Assembly: GCF_001613405.1 (NCBI RefSeq)
Contig: NZ_BDCH01000021.1
Location: 1 to 57,066 of the forward strand
DNA from: Nocardia crassostreae
GTDB taxonomy: Bacteria > Actinomycetota > Actinomycetes > Mycobacteriales > Mycobacteriaceae
Direction: 5' to 3'
DNA: 57,066 nt
Shown: in pieces, positions 35,797 to 43,687 of the stretch
Position numbering within the stretch: position 1 is the stretch's first letter
Layout of the letters: each line of letters begins with the position of its first letter
Translations under genes and position numbers: made by a program
Notes under the pieces: model-generated
The model's input: only the letters and a program-made list of their open reading frames with translations
What the model was told of the DNA's origin: nothing
Database searches by the model: none

Positions 35797-37473
35797 TCAG
35801 ACTCGTTCATTGGACCGTTCGCGGACGCGCAGGGCGATCGGCTTCGAGGTTTCGGCGAAGAAGTCGTTGCCCTTGTCGTCTACGACGATGAAGGCGGGGA
35901 AGTCTTCGACTTCGATCTTCCAGACCGCTTCCATGCCGAGCTCAGGGTATTCGAGGACCTCGACGGATTTGATGCAGTCCAGGGCGAGTCGCGCGGCGGG
36001 GCCGCCGATGGAGCCGAGGTAGAAGCCGCCGTGGGTGTTGCAGGCCTTGGTGACCTGGGCGGAGCGGTTGCCCTTGGCGAGCATGACGTGGGAGCCGCCC
36101 GCGGCCTGGAACTGGTCGACGTAGGAGTCCATGCGACCGGCGGTGGTGGGGCCGAAGGAGCCGGAGGCGTAGCCGTCGGGGGTCTTGGCGGGGCCCGCGT
36201 AGTAGACGGCCATATCGCGCATGTACTGCGGCATGGGCTCGCCCGCGTCGAGGCGCTCCTTGATCTTGGCGTGCGCGATGTCGCGCGCCACGACCAGGGG
36301 GCCGGTGAGCGAAAGCCGGGTCTTCACCGCGTATTTGGACAGTTCGGCGCGAATCTCGGACATGGGCCGATTGAGGTCGATCTTGACCACGTCGCCGCCC
36401 AGGATGGCGTCGGTCTGCTCCGGAAGGTACTGCGCCGGTTCGCGTTCCAGCTGCTCCAGGAACACGCCCTCGGGTGTGATCTTCGCCAGGGCCTGCCGGT
36501 CCGCCGAGCAGGACACCGCGATGGCGACCGGGCAGGACGCGCCGTGCCGCGGCAGCCGGATGACGCGCACATCGTGGCAGAAGTACTTGCCGCCGAACTG
36601 CGCGCCGATGCCGAAGGACTGGGTCAGCTTGAAGACCTGCTCCTCGAGCTCCAGATCCCGGAACCCGTGCGCCGCCATCGACCCCTCGGTCGGCATATTG
36701 TCCAGGTAGTGCGCGGAAGCGTACTTCGCTGTCTTCAAAGCGAATTCGGCACTGGTGCCGCCGATCACGACCGCCAGGTGGTACGGCGGGCAGGCCGCCG
36801 TGCCCAGCGAGCGGATCTTCTCGTCCAGGAACTCCAGCATCCGATCCGGATTCAGGATGGCCTTGGTCTCCTGGTACAGGAACGACTTGTTGGCTGACCC
36901 GCCGCCCTTGGCCATGAACAGGAACTTGTACGCCGGATGCGCGGGATCGCCCGGGTTGGAGTACAACTCGATCTGCGCGGGCAGATTGGTCCCGGTGTTC
37001 TTCTCGTCCCACATATTGATGGGCGCCAGCTGCGAGTACCGCAGGTTCAGCTTGGTGTAGGCGTCGTACACGCCGCGCGAAATCCATTCCGCGTCATCGG
37101 CCCCGGTGAGCACGCCCTCGGACTTCTTGCCCATCACGATGGCGGTGCCGGTGTCCTGGCACATGGGCAGGATCCCGCCCGCCGAGATGTTCACGTTCTT
37201 GAGCAGATCCAGCGCCACGAACCGGTCGTTACCGCTCGACTCCGGATCGTCGATGATCTTCCGCAGCTGCGCCAGGTGCGCGGGCCGCAGGTAATGGCTG
37301 ATGTCGTGCATGGCCTCGGCGGTGAGCATGCTCAGTACCTCGGGCTCCACCTGCAGGAACGTCCGCCCACCCGCCTCGAACGTGCTCACACCCTCGGTGG
37401 TGAGCAACCGGTACGGGGTGTTGTCGGCACCGATCGGCAGCAGATCCGAGTACAGGAAATCAGGCGCGGTCAC
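35797..37473 (-). CDS. fumA: Class I fumarate hydratase
   Basis: A 558-residue protein. The GTG at 37473 has GAGGAG 8 nt upstream; a GTG 9 nt earlier overlaps that site. The [4Fe-4S] ligands are visible: C105 in PMCQDTGT and further cysteines in GTAACPPYHLA and HGASCPVA. The first is at the same position as in E. coli FumA. The C-terminal beta domain has LTGPLVVARDIAHAKIKERL and SFGPTTAGRMDSYVDQFQAA. The enzyme interconverts fumarate and malate in the TCA cycle in the cytoplasm and is oxygen-sensitive. It is complete, with normal length. The TCA role is known for the family; no other TCA gene is adjacent. Confidence 0.93.
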   Translation of the reverse strand: MTAPDFLYSDLLPIGADNTPYRLLTTEGVSTFEAGGRTFLQVEPEVLSMLTAEAMHDISHYLRPAHLAQLRKIIDDPESSGNDRFVALDLLKNVNISAGGILPMCQDTGTAIVMGKKSEGVLTGADDAEWISRGVYDAYTKLNLRYSQLAPINMWDEKNTGTNLPAQIELYSNPGDPAHPAYKFLFMAKGGGSANKSFLYQETKAILNPDRMLEFLDEKIRSLGTAACPPYHLAVVIGGTSAEFALKTAKYASAHYLDNMPTEGSMAAHGFRDLELEEQVFKLTQSFGIGAQFGGKYFCHDVRVIRLPRHGASCPVAIAVSCSADRQALAKITPEGVFLEQLEREPAQYLPEQTDAILGGDVVKIDLNRPMSEIRAELSKYAVKTRLSLTGPLVVARDIAHAKIKERLDAGEPMPQYMRDMAVYYAGPAKTPDGYASGSFGPTTAGRMDSYVDQFQAAGGSHVMLAKGNRSAQVTKACNTHGGFYLGSIGGPAARLALDCIKSVEVLEYPELGMEAVWKIEVEDFPAFIVVDDKGNDFFAETSKPIALRVRERSNERV

Positions 37474-37583
37474 GAATCGCACTCCTCGAGCAGGGCTGGG
37501 GGCTGTTCAGCCAACGGTTCAAGCACGCAGACTCTACCGAGCGCCCGATCGCCCCCTGACGCCCAGGCAAGCCTTCCTGGGTT

Positions 37584-37603
37584 ATGTTGTGCGAATCGGC
37601 ACA
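37584..37603. promoter_or_regulatory. MarR promoter and dyad operator
   Basis: A TATGTT -10-like box (37584-37589) overlaps TGTGC-N6-GCACA (37588-37603), a perfect dyad, 68 bp before the MarR gene. The overlap suggests autorepression. Confidence 0.45.
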
Positions 37604-37671
37604 GGTTGCACCTTCAAGTCGGTGGGTGTTACCTGTCAGGATGCGCTTGTCTGCGGCGGGGAGGATTTAGC

Positions 37672-38175
37672 ATGACATCAGAACCCGGGAGTGGAATCGT
37701 GACCGATACCCGTTGGCTCGATGATGTCGAGATGCGTGCGTGGCTGGGATACGTGTTCACCCGCGACCTCATCGCCGCGGCCGTCGGACGCGATTCGCTG
37801 CGCGAGTCCAATCTGACCTACGTGGAGTACACGGTCCTCGCCAGGCTGTCCAACGCCCCGAATCATCGCCGCAGCTTCGCCGAACTGGCCGCTGTGCTGG
37901 AGTGGTCGCAGAGCCGGCTCTCGCATCAGATCACGCGCATGGAGAAACGCGGCCTGGTCGCTCGCGAATCCATCCCCGATGACGCCCGCCGCACGGCCGC
38001 CGTCCTCACCGACAAGGGCGCGCAGGTGCTCGAGGGCGCCGCCCCGTCCCATGTCAACAGTGTCCGCCGCCACATGGTGGACGTCCTCGACCGCACCCAA
38101 TTGACCGCGCTGGCCGATATCTACGACACGTTGCTGGCTCATCACCGAAGACCGGCGACCCGCAATCCGTCCTGA
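37672..38175 (+). CDS. MarR-family regulator
   Basis: A 167-residue protein. The ATG at 37672 has GGGGAGGA 7 nt upstream; the frame is open much further up, antisense to fumarase, but that is shadow. The winged helix comprises LTYVEYTVLARLSNAPNHRR, FAELAAVLEWSQSRLSHQIT (recognition helix) and ARESIPDDARRTAAV (wing). It is a cytoplasmic dimeric repressor by family. A dyad overlapping the likely promoter suggests self-control. It precedes the rsb operon by 160 bp on the same strand; a functional link is only inference. Confidence 0.87.
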   Translation: MTSEPGSGIVTDTRWLDDVEMRAWLGYVFTRDLIAAAVGRDSLRESNLTYVEYTVLARLSNAPNHRRSFAELAAVLEWSQSRLSHQITRMEKRGLVARESIPDDARRTAAVLTDKGAQVLEGAAPSHVNSVRRHMVDVLDRTQLTALADIYDTLLAHHRRPATRNPS

Positions 38176-38193
38176 AAATCGCCAGCTACCGGC

Positions 38194-38225
38194 GTTTGGT
38201 TTGGCAGACATCGGGTACTGGGTAA
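38194..38225 (+). promoter_or_regulatory. SigB/SigF-type promoter for the rsb operon
   Basis: GTTT at 38194-38197 and GGGTA at 38213-38217 are exactly 15 nt apart, matching the GTTT-N15-GGGTA pattern of general stress sigma factors. An overlapping alternative, GGTTT (38198-38202)-N17-GGGTAA (38220-38225), is also present. They lie about 115 bp before rsbR. Confidence 0.6.
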
Positions 38226-38335
38226 GACTAGGCTCGGCACCGGCTTCCGACGGCGGTCGGCACCGAGCGCACGGTCGGCAAATCGACCGAGTAGTTGCAA
38301 CCGACCTGGCCTTAGCGAAAGGGGCAGGAGTTTCC

Positions 38336-39232
38336 ATGTCCGACGTGTCCATCGGTCTTTCGGCCGATTCGCTGCCCGCGGGTTCCGTCGACAACCTGCT
38401 GCCGCAGCTCGTCGAGCACCTGCGGCAGAACCGCACCGAGCTGCGCGAGGAGTGGGCCCGTCGCATTACCGATGCCCAGCTGCTGACCGCCATGACCCCG
38501 GAAGAGATCTTCTCCGAGGCCACCTCGATCTTCGACAACTATGTCGAGGTGCTCGAGACCGGTAGCGTCGAAGCCCTGCAGGCATACGCCCGCGACCTGT
38601 CCGAGCGCATCATTCCCCGAGGCGTCGAGACCGACGAGGTCCTCGGCATCGTGCTGCTGCTGCGAGATGTGCTGGCGCGCTCGCTGTTCGAGAAGTATCA
38701 GACGAATTTCGAACTGCTGAACCAGGTGCTCGACGCCTACGAGCCCGCGGCCAACCGCATTGCCAATACCGTGGGCGTGTCGTTCGTGCAGGAGCGCGAG
38801 CGCGTCATCCGCCAACAGCAGGAAGCCATTCGAGAGCTGTCCACCCCTGTGCTCCAGGTGCGTGAACAGCTACTCATCCTCCCCATCATCGGTGTACTGG
38901 ACTCGCAACGCGCGCGCCAGTTGACCGAGCAGTTGCTGCGGGCGATTCGCGCCAATCGCGCGAAGGTGGTCGTCATCGATATCACCGGTGTGCCCGCCAT
39001 CGACTCCACGGTGGCCAACCACCTGGTGCAGACGGTCGACGCCTCCGGCCTCATGGGGGCGAGCGTCATCATTACCGGTCTGTCCTCGGAGATCGCGCTC
39101 ACCCTGGTGACCATCGGCCTGGACCTGTCCAAGATGAACGCGGTCGGCGACCTCCAGGGCGGCATCGAAGAAGCGGAGCGACTGCTCGGCTACGAGGTGT
39201 CCCGCGTCACCGATCGCGACGGCGGACGGTAG
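38336..39232 (+). CDS. rsbR: RsbR-like stressosome protein (globin-like + STAS)
   Basis: A 298-residue protein. The ATG at 38336 follows GGGGCAGGAG at 5 nt. Residues 1-165 are an all-helical sensor region like the RsbR non-haem globin domain. Residues 175-290 form a STAS domain with the strand VVVIDITGVPAIDSTVANHL; its D-S-T holds the residue phosphorylated by RsbT in the family. RsbR and RsbS build the stressosome that holds RsbT until a signal arrives. It leads an operon with rsbS, rsbT and an RsbX-like gene and lies behind a stress-sigma-type promoter. Signal unknown. Confidence 0.9.
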   Translation: MSDVSIGLSADSLPAGSVDNLLPQLVEHLRQNRTELREEWARRITDAQLLTAMTPEEIFSEATSIFDNYVEVLETGSVEALQAYARDLSERIIPRGVETDEVLGIVLLLRDVLARSLFEKYQTNFELLNQVLDAYEPAANRIANTVGVSFVQERERVIRQQQEAIRELSTPVLQVREQLLILPIIGVLDSQRARQLTEQLLRAIRANRAKVVVIDITGVPAIDSTVANHLVQTVDASGLMGASVIITGLSSEIALTLVTIGLDLSKMNAVGDLQGGIEEAERLLGYEVSRVTDRDGGR

Positions 39233-39244
39233 TCGAGGCTCCCC

Positions 39245-39637
39245 ATGCCGGTACCCATTCTGAAACAGGGCACCTATCTCATCGCCTCGGTGCAGTCCGC
39301 GCTCACCGACGCGGATACCGAACGCCTGCAAGACGATCTGATGAAGTACGTCAGCAAATATCGCGCGCAGGGGATCATCGTCGATGTCACGGCAATCGAC
39401 GTAATGGACTCCTTCGCGGCCAGATCGCTGCGTACCATCGCGCACATGACCAAGCTGCGCGGCGCGGAGACGGTCATCGTCGGCCTCCAACCCGAAGTTG
39501 CGTTCGCCATGGTCCAACTCGGTCTCACCTTCGAGGACATGCACACCGCGCTCGACCTCGAGGAGGGGCTGGCCTGGCTCAACCACAAGATCACCTCCCG
39601 TGGCAGCCAACGAGACGGTCGTGATCGTGGCCGCTGA
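39245..39637 (+). CDS. rsbS: RsbS-like STAS protein
   Basis: A 130-residue protein, 12 nt after rsbR. It is a single STAS domain: PVPILKQGTYLIASVQSAL at the N-terminus and VDVTAIDVMDSFAARSLRTI with the conserved D-S phosphosite. RsbS is the scaffold/antagonist that sequesters RsbT in the stressosome; phosphorylation of the Ser by RsbT releases RsbT. Its 3' end overlaps rsbT by 38 nt, suggesting translational coupling. Confidence 0.9.
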   Translation: MPVPILKQGTYLIASVQSALTDADTERLQDDLMKYVSKYRAQGIIVDVTAIDVMDSFAARSLRTIAHMTKLRGAETVIVGLQPEVAFAMVQLGLTFEDMHTALDLEEGLAWLNHKITSRGSQRDGRDRGR

Positions 39638-40040
39638 GAACGTGGTGATCGCGGTGAAGGTGTCCAACGACATCGTGACCGCTCGGCAAGCGGGGCTGGA
39701 GATGGCAAGCACTCTCGGCTTCTCGCTCTCCGATCGCACCATGATCGCCACGGCCATTTCGGAAGTGGCGCGGAATATCACGAGTTATGCGGGCACCGGC
39801 GAGATCCGGTTGCACGTGCAGGATCGGGAGGGACGCCGCGCCATGGTGGTGCAGGCGCAGGATCAAGGGCCCGGCATCGCCAATATCGATCGGGCCATGG
39901 AGGACGGCTACTCCACCGGACGCGGTCTGGGACTGGGACTTCCGGGTGCGCGCCGACTCATGGACGGGATGGTCATCACCTCCAATCCCGGGCACGGCAC
40001 CCTCGTGGAAATGTGGAAGTGGGTGCCCAACGGTGCGTGA
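39600..40040 (+). CDS. rsbT: RsbT-like switch kinase
   Basis: A 146-residue GHKL-type kinase. The GTG at 39600 is chosen by family alignment (V-A-A-N-E-T start); a later GTG at 39621 is possible. ATP-binding motifs: N box ISEVARNITSYAG, G1 DQGPGI and G2 GRGLGLGLPG. RsbT phosphorylates RsbS and RsbR and, when free, activates the RsbU-type phosphatase. It overlaps rsbS and the next gene, so the four are co-translated. Confidence 0.9.
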   Translation: MAANETVVIVAAENVVIAVKVSNDIVTARQAGLEMASTLGFSLSDRTMIATAISEVARNITSYAGTGEIRLHVQDREGRRAMVVQAQDQGPGIANIDRAMEDGYSTGRGLGLGLPGARRLMDGMVITSNPGHGTLVEMWKWVPNGA

Positions 40041-40665
40041 GGACGGTTTCATCGGCACGGTCGAATGGGCCGTCGCCGGGCGCGCGCTACCCGGGCAGCG
40101 CGTCTCGGGAGACCGCTCCGTCGTGCTGGACGCGGGCGGCGGCTCCGTGCTTTTCGCGGTACTGGACGGTCTGGGTCACGGCGCGGCCGCGGCGGACGCC
40201 TCCGATCGCGCGGCGCAGGTGCTGGCCGAGAACCGCGCGGAACCCCTGGACGTGCTCATGCTGCTGTGCCATCGCGCCATGTCCGACACGCGCGGCGCGG
40301 CGGTCTCCTTGGCGCTCTTCGATTCCGGTGACCGGCTGCACTGGCTGGGCGTCGGCAATGTCGACTCCCGCATTGTCGCCGCGGCGCCCGGTAAACCGGC
40401 CGTGCGCGCCGCCATGCTGGTGAGCGGCGGGATAGTCGGTTATCGCCTCCCGGCGCATCTGCAGACCCAGACGATTCCGGTGCGCCCGGGCGATCTGCTG
40501 CTCATGTCCACCGATGGCATCACCAGCGATTTCGCCGACGGCGTGGATCTGTCCAAACCGACCTCCGAGATCACCGCGGACCTGCTCTCCAAGCACGCCA
40601 AGGACACCGACGACGCCCTGGTCCTCGCGGTCCGGCATCGCGGACATCTCAAGAGCCCCACATGA
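40033..40665 (+). CDS. rsbX: RsbX-like PP2C phosphatase
   Basis: A 210-residue protein from the GTG at 40033, overlapping rsbT by 8 nt. SpoIIE/PP2C-type motifs: SGDRSVVL, FAVLDGLGHGAAAADAS (metal-binding D-G and G-H-G) and LLLMSTDGITSDF (second metal-binding D-G). No extra sensory or ATPase domain is present. RsbX in Bacillus dephosphorylates RsbR and RsbS to reset the stressosome; the small size and position suggest the same role here. Its stop overlaps the next start (ATGA). Confidence 0.85.
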   Translation: MREDGFIGTVEWAVAGRALPGQRVSGDRSVVLDAGGGSVLFAVLDGLGHGAAAADASDRAAQVLAENRAEPLDVLMLLCHRAMSDTRGAAVSLALFDSGDRLHWLGVGNVDSRIVAAAPGKPAVRAAMLVSGGIVGYRLPAHLQTQTIPVRPGDLLLMSTDGITSDFADGVDLSKPTSEITADLLSKHAKDTDDALVLAVRHRGHLKSPT

Positions 40666-43079
40666 GTTCCGTGCTGGCCGCCTTCCGCGACGCGTACACC
40701 AACGCGCTCCGGCTGCACTTGCGCGCGCCGAATCAGAACACCCTCGCCGAGGGCTACGAACTGGGCCGCCGCGCGCTGGTCGAGGGTGTCAGCATCCTGG
40801 ATCTGACCGAGCACCATTTCCGCATTCTGGAACAGGAGGGGCTGCTGCCCGCGCCGCACGGCGGCGATCGCGGCGAGGACGCCCTGGAATTCCTGCTGCA
40901 GACCATGGCGGCCCTCGACGTCGCCACCCGCGGCTTTCTCGACGGCACCCGCCGCTATGAGCAACAACGTTCCCGCGCAGACGATCTCGCCGGACGCGAC
41001 GCCTTCCGCACGGCCCTGGTCGAATCTCTGCAAGACGGCTTCTTCGTGGTGGATTCCACCGGCACCCTGGTCGAGGTGAACACCGCCTTCGGCGCGCTCA
41101 CCGGATACGGCGCCGAGGGCCTGCCCTATCCGCTCCCCCACCCCTGGACCGCCGAGGAGGCGCCCCGCTACCCCGATCTCGGCACCGACGCCGCCCGTTT
41201 CATCATGCCCATCCGGCACCGCGACGGCCGCCGCCTCTGGCTGGCGGTGAGCACCAACTCCCTGGTGAAACCCGAGAACGGCGAACGCATTTTCGTCGGC
41301 ACCATCCGCGACGTCACCGCCGAACACGACGCCCAGGCCCGCGATCAGGCCGCCTCCCGCCTCGCCACCGCCGTCGGCGCGGCCACCAGCGTGGTCGAGG
41401 TCCTCACCGTCGGCCTGGAGGAACTGCGCCGCGCCGTCGGCGCCGAAGCCGCCGTCGTCTCGGTCTGGCCCAACCGCCACACCGGCCCGGAACTCTATGT
41501 CTCCGAAGACAGTCCGACCGGCTACGCGGAAGCCCGCGGAGCCGCGCCGCGTACCGCGATCCCGCACGGCGCGAACGGCGCCCCGGCATCGGGCCAGCGG
41601 CATGGCGAGGCCGAATCCCCGCGCGGCAGTGCGGATTCCGCACTCCGCGCGACAGGCCCGGGTCACGCACCGAGCGACGAGCGCAGCGCGATTCCGGAGA
41701 GCGGCGGCGAAACGCGGCAGGTCCTCGACGCGCGCGCGAAGGCGCTGCTGGATCGGGCGCGGCTGCGGCCGGGGCGCACCATGTTCGCGATTCCCGAAGG
41801 CTCGACGAGTTCCGAGGGCATTGTGGCGCCGCTGGGTGAGGCCGGGGATTCGGCGTTGTGGTTGCGGTTCGCGGCGCCGCGCGTCATCACTCCCGGTGAC
41901 TGGGCGCTGTTCTCGCTGCTGGTCGGGCATTTGAGCCTGGCGGTGCAGCGGGCGCGCAACTTCGACCAGGCGCGCTCGACCTCGCTGACGTTGCAGCGCG
42001 CCATGCTCGGACCGATCGAGCTGCCGCCGCTGTTCTCGGTGCATTACGAACCGGCCCTGCCGCCCTTGGAGATCGGCGGCGACTGGTACGACGTGGTGCG
42101 CTTGGAGGACGGCACCATGGGCGTGGTGGTGGGCGACTGTGTCGGCCGCGGGCTGTCCGCGGCGGTGGTCATGGGCCAATTGCGCACGGCGGCACGGGCT
42201 CTGCTGCTGCGCGGCGCGGGTCCGGCGCAACTGCTGGCCGAACTCGATACGGTGGCCTCGCGCATCCCCGGCGCCATGTGCACCACGGTCTGCGCGGCCA
42301 TCCTGGATCCGGTGCGCGGGGTGGTGCGCTACTCCAGCGCCGGGCACATGCCGCCCATTCTCGCCGAACCGGGAACGCACGGCAGGCTTCTCGAAGGCGG
42401 CCGCTCGGTGCCGCTGGCGACCTTCGACCCGCCGCGGCGACCGGAATCGACCACGGCCATCGCGCCCGGCTCCACCCTGGTGCTGTTCACCGACGGCCTG
42501 GTCGAGCAGCGCGGCGTCGATATCGACGAGCGCTTCGTCGAACTCGCCGACGAATTGACCGGCGCGGCCGGGCAATTGCCGCGCGAGGTGGCCGATGCGG
42601 TGCTCTCGCGGCTGCGCCCCACCGGCGGCTACGACGATGACGTCGCCATGGTGGTCTACCGGCAGCCGCCCACACCCTTGCGCCTGGACCTGCCCGCCGA
42701 TGCCGCCGAACTGTCCGGCATCCGGCGCGCGCTGCGCTTCTGGCTGGCCTCGGCCGCCGTGCCGCACGACACCGCGGTGGATCTGGTGGCCGCCGCCAAC
42801 GAGGCGTGCAGCAACAGCATCGAACACGCGTATCTGGACAGCACACCCGCCCGCGTGGTGATCACCGCCGACTGCGGCCTGGAGAATCTCACGGTCGAGG
42901 TCACCGATACCGGCGCCTGGCGCCCGCTACCCGAGGATCCCGGGCATCGCGGACGCGGAATCGCCATGATGCGGGCGCTGACCGACAAACTCGAGATCGA
43001 CCATTCCGGACCCGGCACCCGGGTGCGGATGTCGGTGCGACTGCCCGCCGTTTCATTCTCGGCGGGCGGGCAAATGTGA
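40662..43079 (+). CDS. RsbU-like phosphatase with PAS, GAF and ATPase domains
   Basis: An 805-residue multidomain protein. Residues 1-100 resemble the RsbT-binding N-terminal domain of RsbU. A PAS domain follows (about 115-225, AGRDAFRTALVESLQDGFFV to DVTAEHDAQ), then a GAF-like region (240-440) interrupted by a polar insert of about 70 residues (roughly 295-365). The SpoIIE/PP2C phosphatase is at about 455-660 (EIGGDWYDVV, GDCVGRGLSAA, LFTDGLVEQR). A C-terminal HATPase domain of RsbW type is at 670-795 (NEACSNSIEHAYLD, GHRGRGIAMM). Phosphatase and anti-sigma-type kinase are thus fused. It probably acts on RsbV-type antagonists. Known in actinomycetes; sensed signal unknown. Confidence 0.9.
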   Translation: MSSVLAAFRDAYTNALRLHLRAPNQNTLAEGYELGRRALVEGVSILDLTEHHFRILEQEGLLPAPHGGDRGEDALEFLLQTMAALDVATRGFLDGTRRYEQQRSRADDLAGRDAFRTALVESLQDGFFVVDSTGTLVEVNTAFGALTGYGAEGLPYPLPHPWTAEEAPRYPDLGTDAARFIMPIRHRDGRRLWLAVSTNSLVKPENGERIFVGTIRDVTAEHDAQARDQAASRLATAVGAATSVVEVLTVGLEELRRAVGAEAAVVSVWPNRHTGPELYVSEDSPTGYAEARGAAPRTAIPHGANGAPASGQRHGEAESPRGSADSALRATGPGHAPSDERSAIPESGGETRQVLDARAKALLDRARLRPGRTMFAIPEGSTSSEGIVAPLGEAGDSALWLRFAAPRVITPGDWALFSLLVGHLSLAVQRARNFDQARSTSLTLQRAMLGPIELPPLFSVHYEPALPPLEIGGDWYDVVRLEDGTMGVVVGDCVGRGLSAAVVMGQLRTAARALLLRGAGPAQLLAELDTVASRIPGAMCTTVCAAILDPVRGVVRYSSAGHMPPILAEPGTHGRLLEGGRSVPLATFDPPRRPESTTAIAPGSTLVLFTDGLVEQRGVDIDERFVELADELTGAAGQLPREVADAVLSRLRPTGGYDDDVAMVVYRQPPTPLRLDLPADAAELSGIRRALRFWLASAAVPHDTAVDLVAAANEACSNSIEHAYLDSTPARVVITADCGLENLTVEVTDTGAWRPLPEDPGHRGRGIAMMRALTDKLEIDHSGPGTRVRMSVRLPAVSFSAGGQM

Positions 43080-43086
43080 AGCATCC

Positions 43087-43109
43087 CCTGCCGACACGCG
43101 CTCGGCAGG
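43087..43109. terminator. Terminator hairpin after the rsb operon
   Basis: CCTGCCGA-N7-TCGGCAGG is a perfect 8-bp stem 8 nt after the stop. A second hairpin follows in the rsbV leader: CGGTAGC (43136-43142) with GCTACCG (43163-43169). Confidence 0.6.
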
Positions 43110-43214
43110 AATGTCGGCTGTATGCCGAATGGGTGCGGTAGCTGCGGTTTTCGCAATACCGCGCTACCGAACCAGTACCGAGTTGGTAGACGATGCGGCA
43201 GGAACGGACGGACC

Positions 43215-43607
43215 ATGGCAGATTGTTCTAGTGTGACCAACACTTCCGGAGACGGCTATTCAGGCGACGCCATGACCACCAAGGTCACCGTGCACGATGA
43301 TGTCACCGTGCTCACCGTGGCCGACGAGGTCGATCTGGCGACGGCGCCCGCGCTCGACAGCGCCATCGATGCGACGCTCGGCGGTAAACCCGCAGCACTC
43401 GTCATCGATCTGTCCGAGGTCAGCTTCCTCGCCTCGGCGGGGATGGCGGCCCTGGTGTCCGCCCATAAGCGGGCGGGCGATACGCGGATCGCGGTGGTGG
43501 CCGACGGGCCCGCCACCAGCCGCCAGCTCAAGATGACCAGTTTGGATCAGGTGTTCGCACTGCATCCCACGCTGGCCGAGGCGCTCGACGCGCTGCGCGG
43601 CAACTGA
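43215..43607 (+). CDS. rsbV: RsbV-like anti-anti-sigma factor (STAS)
   Basis: About 130 residues from the ATG at 43215 (GGAACGGACGGACC upstream); an ATG at 43272 (MTTKVTV) would give 111 residues and match the minimal family length. The STAS domain has VIDLSEVSFLASAGMAALVS with the phospho-Ser in L-A-S-A-G. In its dephosphorylated form the protein binds an anti-sigma kinase and frees a sigma factor. It is separated from the upstream phosphatase gene by 135 bp with two hairpins, so it may have its own promoter. No sigma factor gene is in the window. Confidence 0.88.
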   Translation: MADCSSVTNTSGDGYSGDAMTTKVTVHDDVTVLTVADEVDLATAPALDSAIDATLGGKPAALVIDLSEVSFLASAGMAALVSAHKRAGDTRIAVVADGPATSRQLKMTSLDQVFALHPTLAEALDALRGN

Positions 43608-43641
43608 GACCGGACGCGAGCATCAGGCCCTAGGACGAACT

Positions 43642-43671
43642 CGGCCCGCCGCAGCGGAGTGCGGCGGGCCG
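43642..43671. terminator. Bidirectional terminator
   Basis: CGGCCCGCCGCA-N6-TGCGGCGGGCCG is a perfect 12-bp stem between convergent rsbV and the LLM oxidoreductase gene. Confidence 0.75.
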
Positions 43672-43687
43672 ATTCTGCGCGGTCGGC

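Noticed and set aside
36937..37671. Long N-terminal extension of the MarR gene
   Set aside because: It is antisense to fumarase; a strong ribosome site precedes the ATG at 37672.
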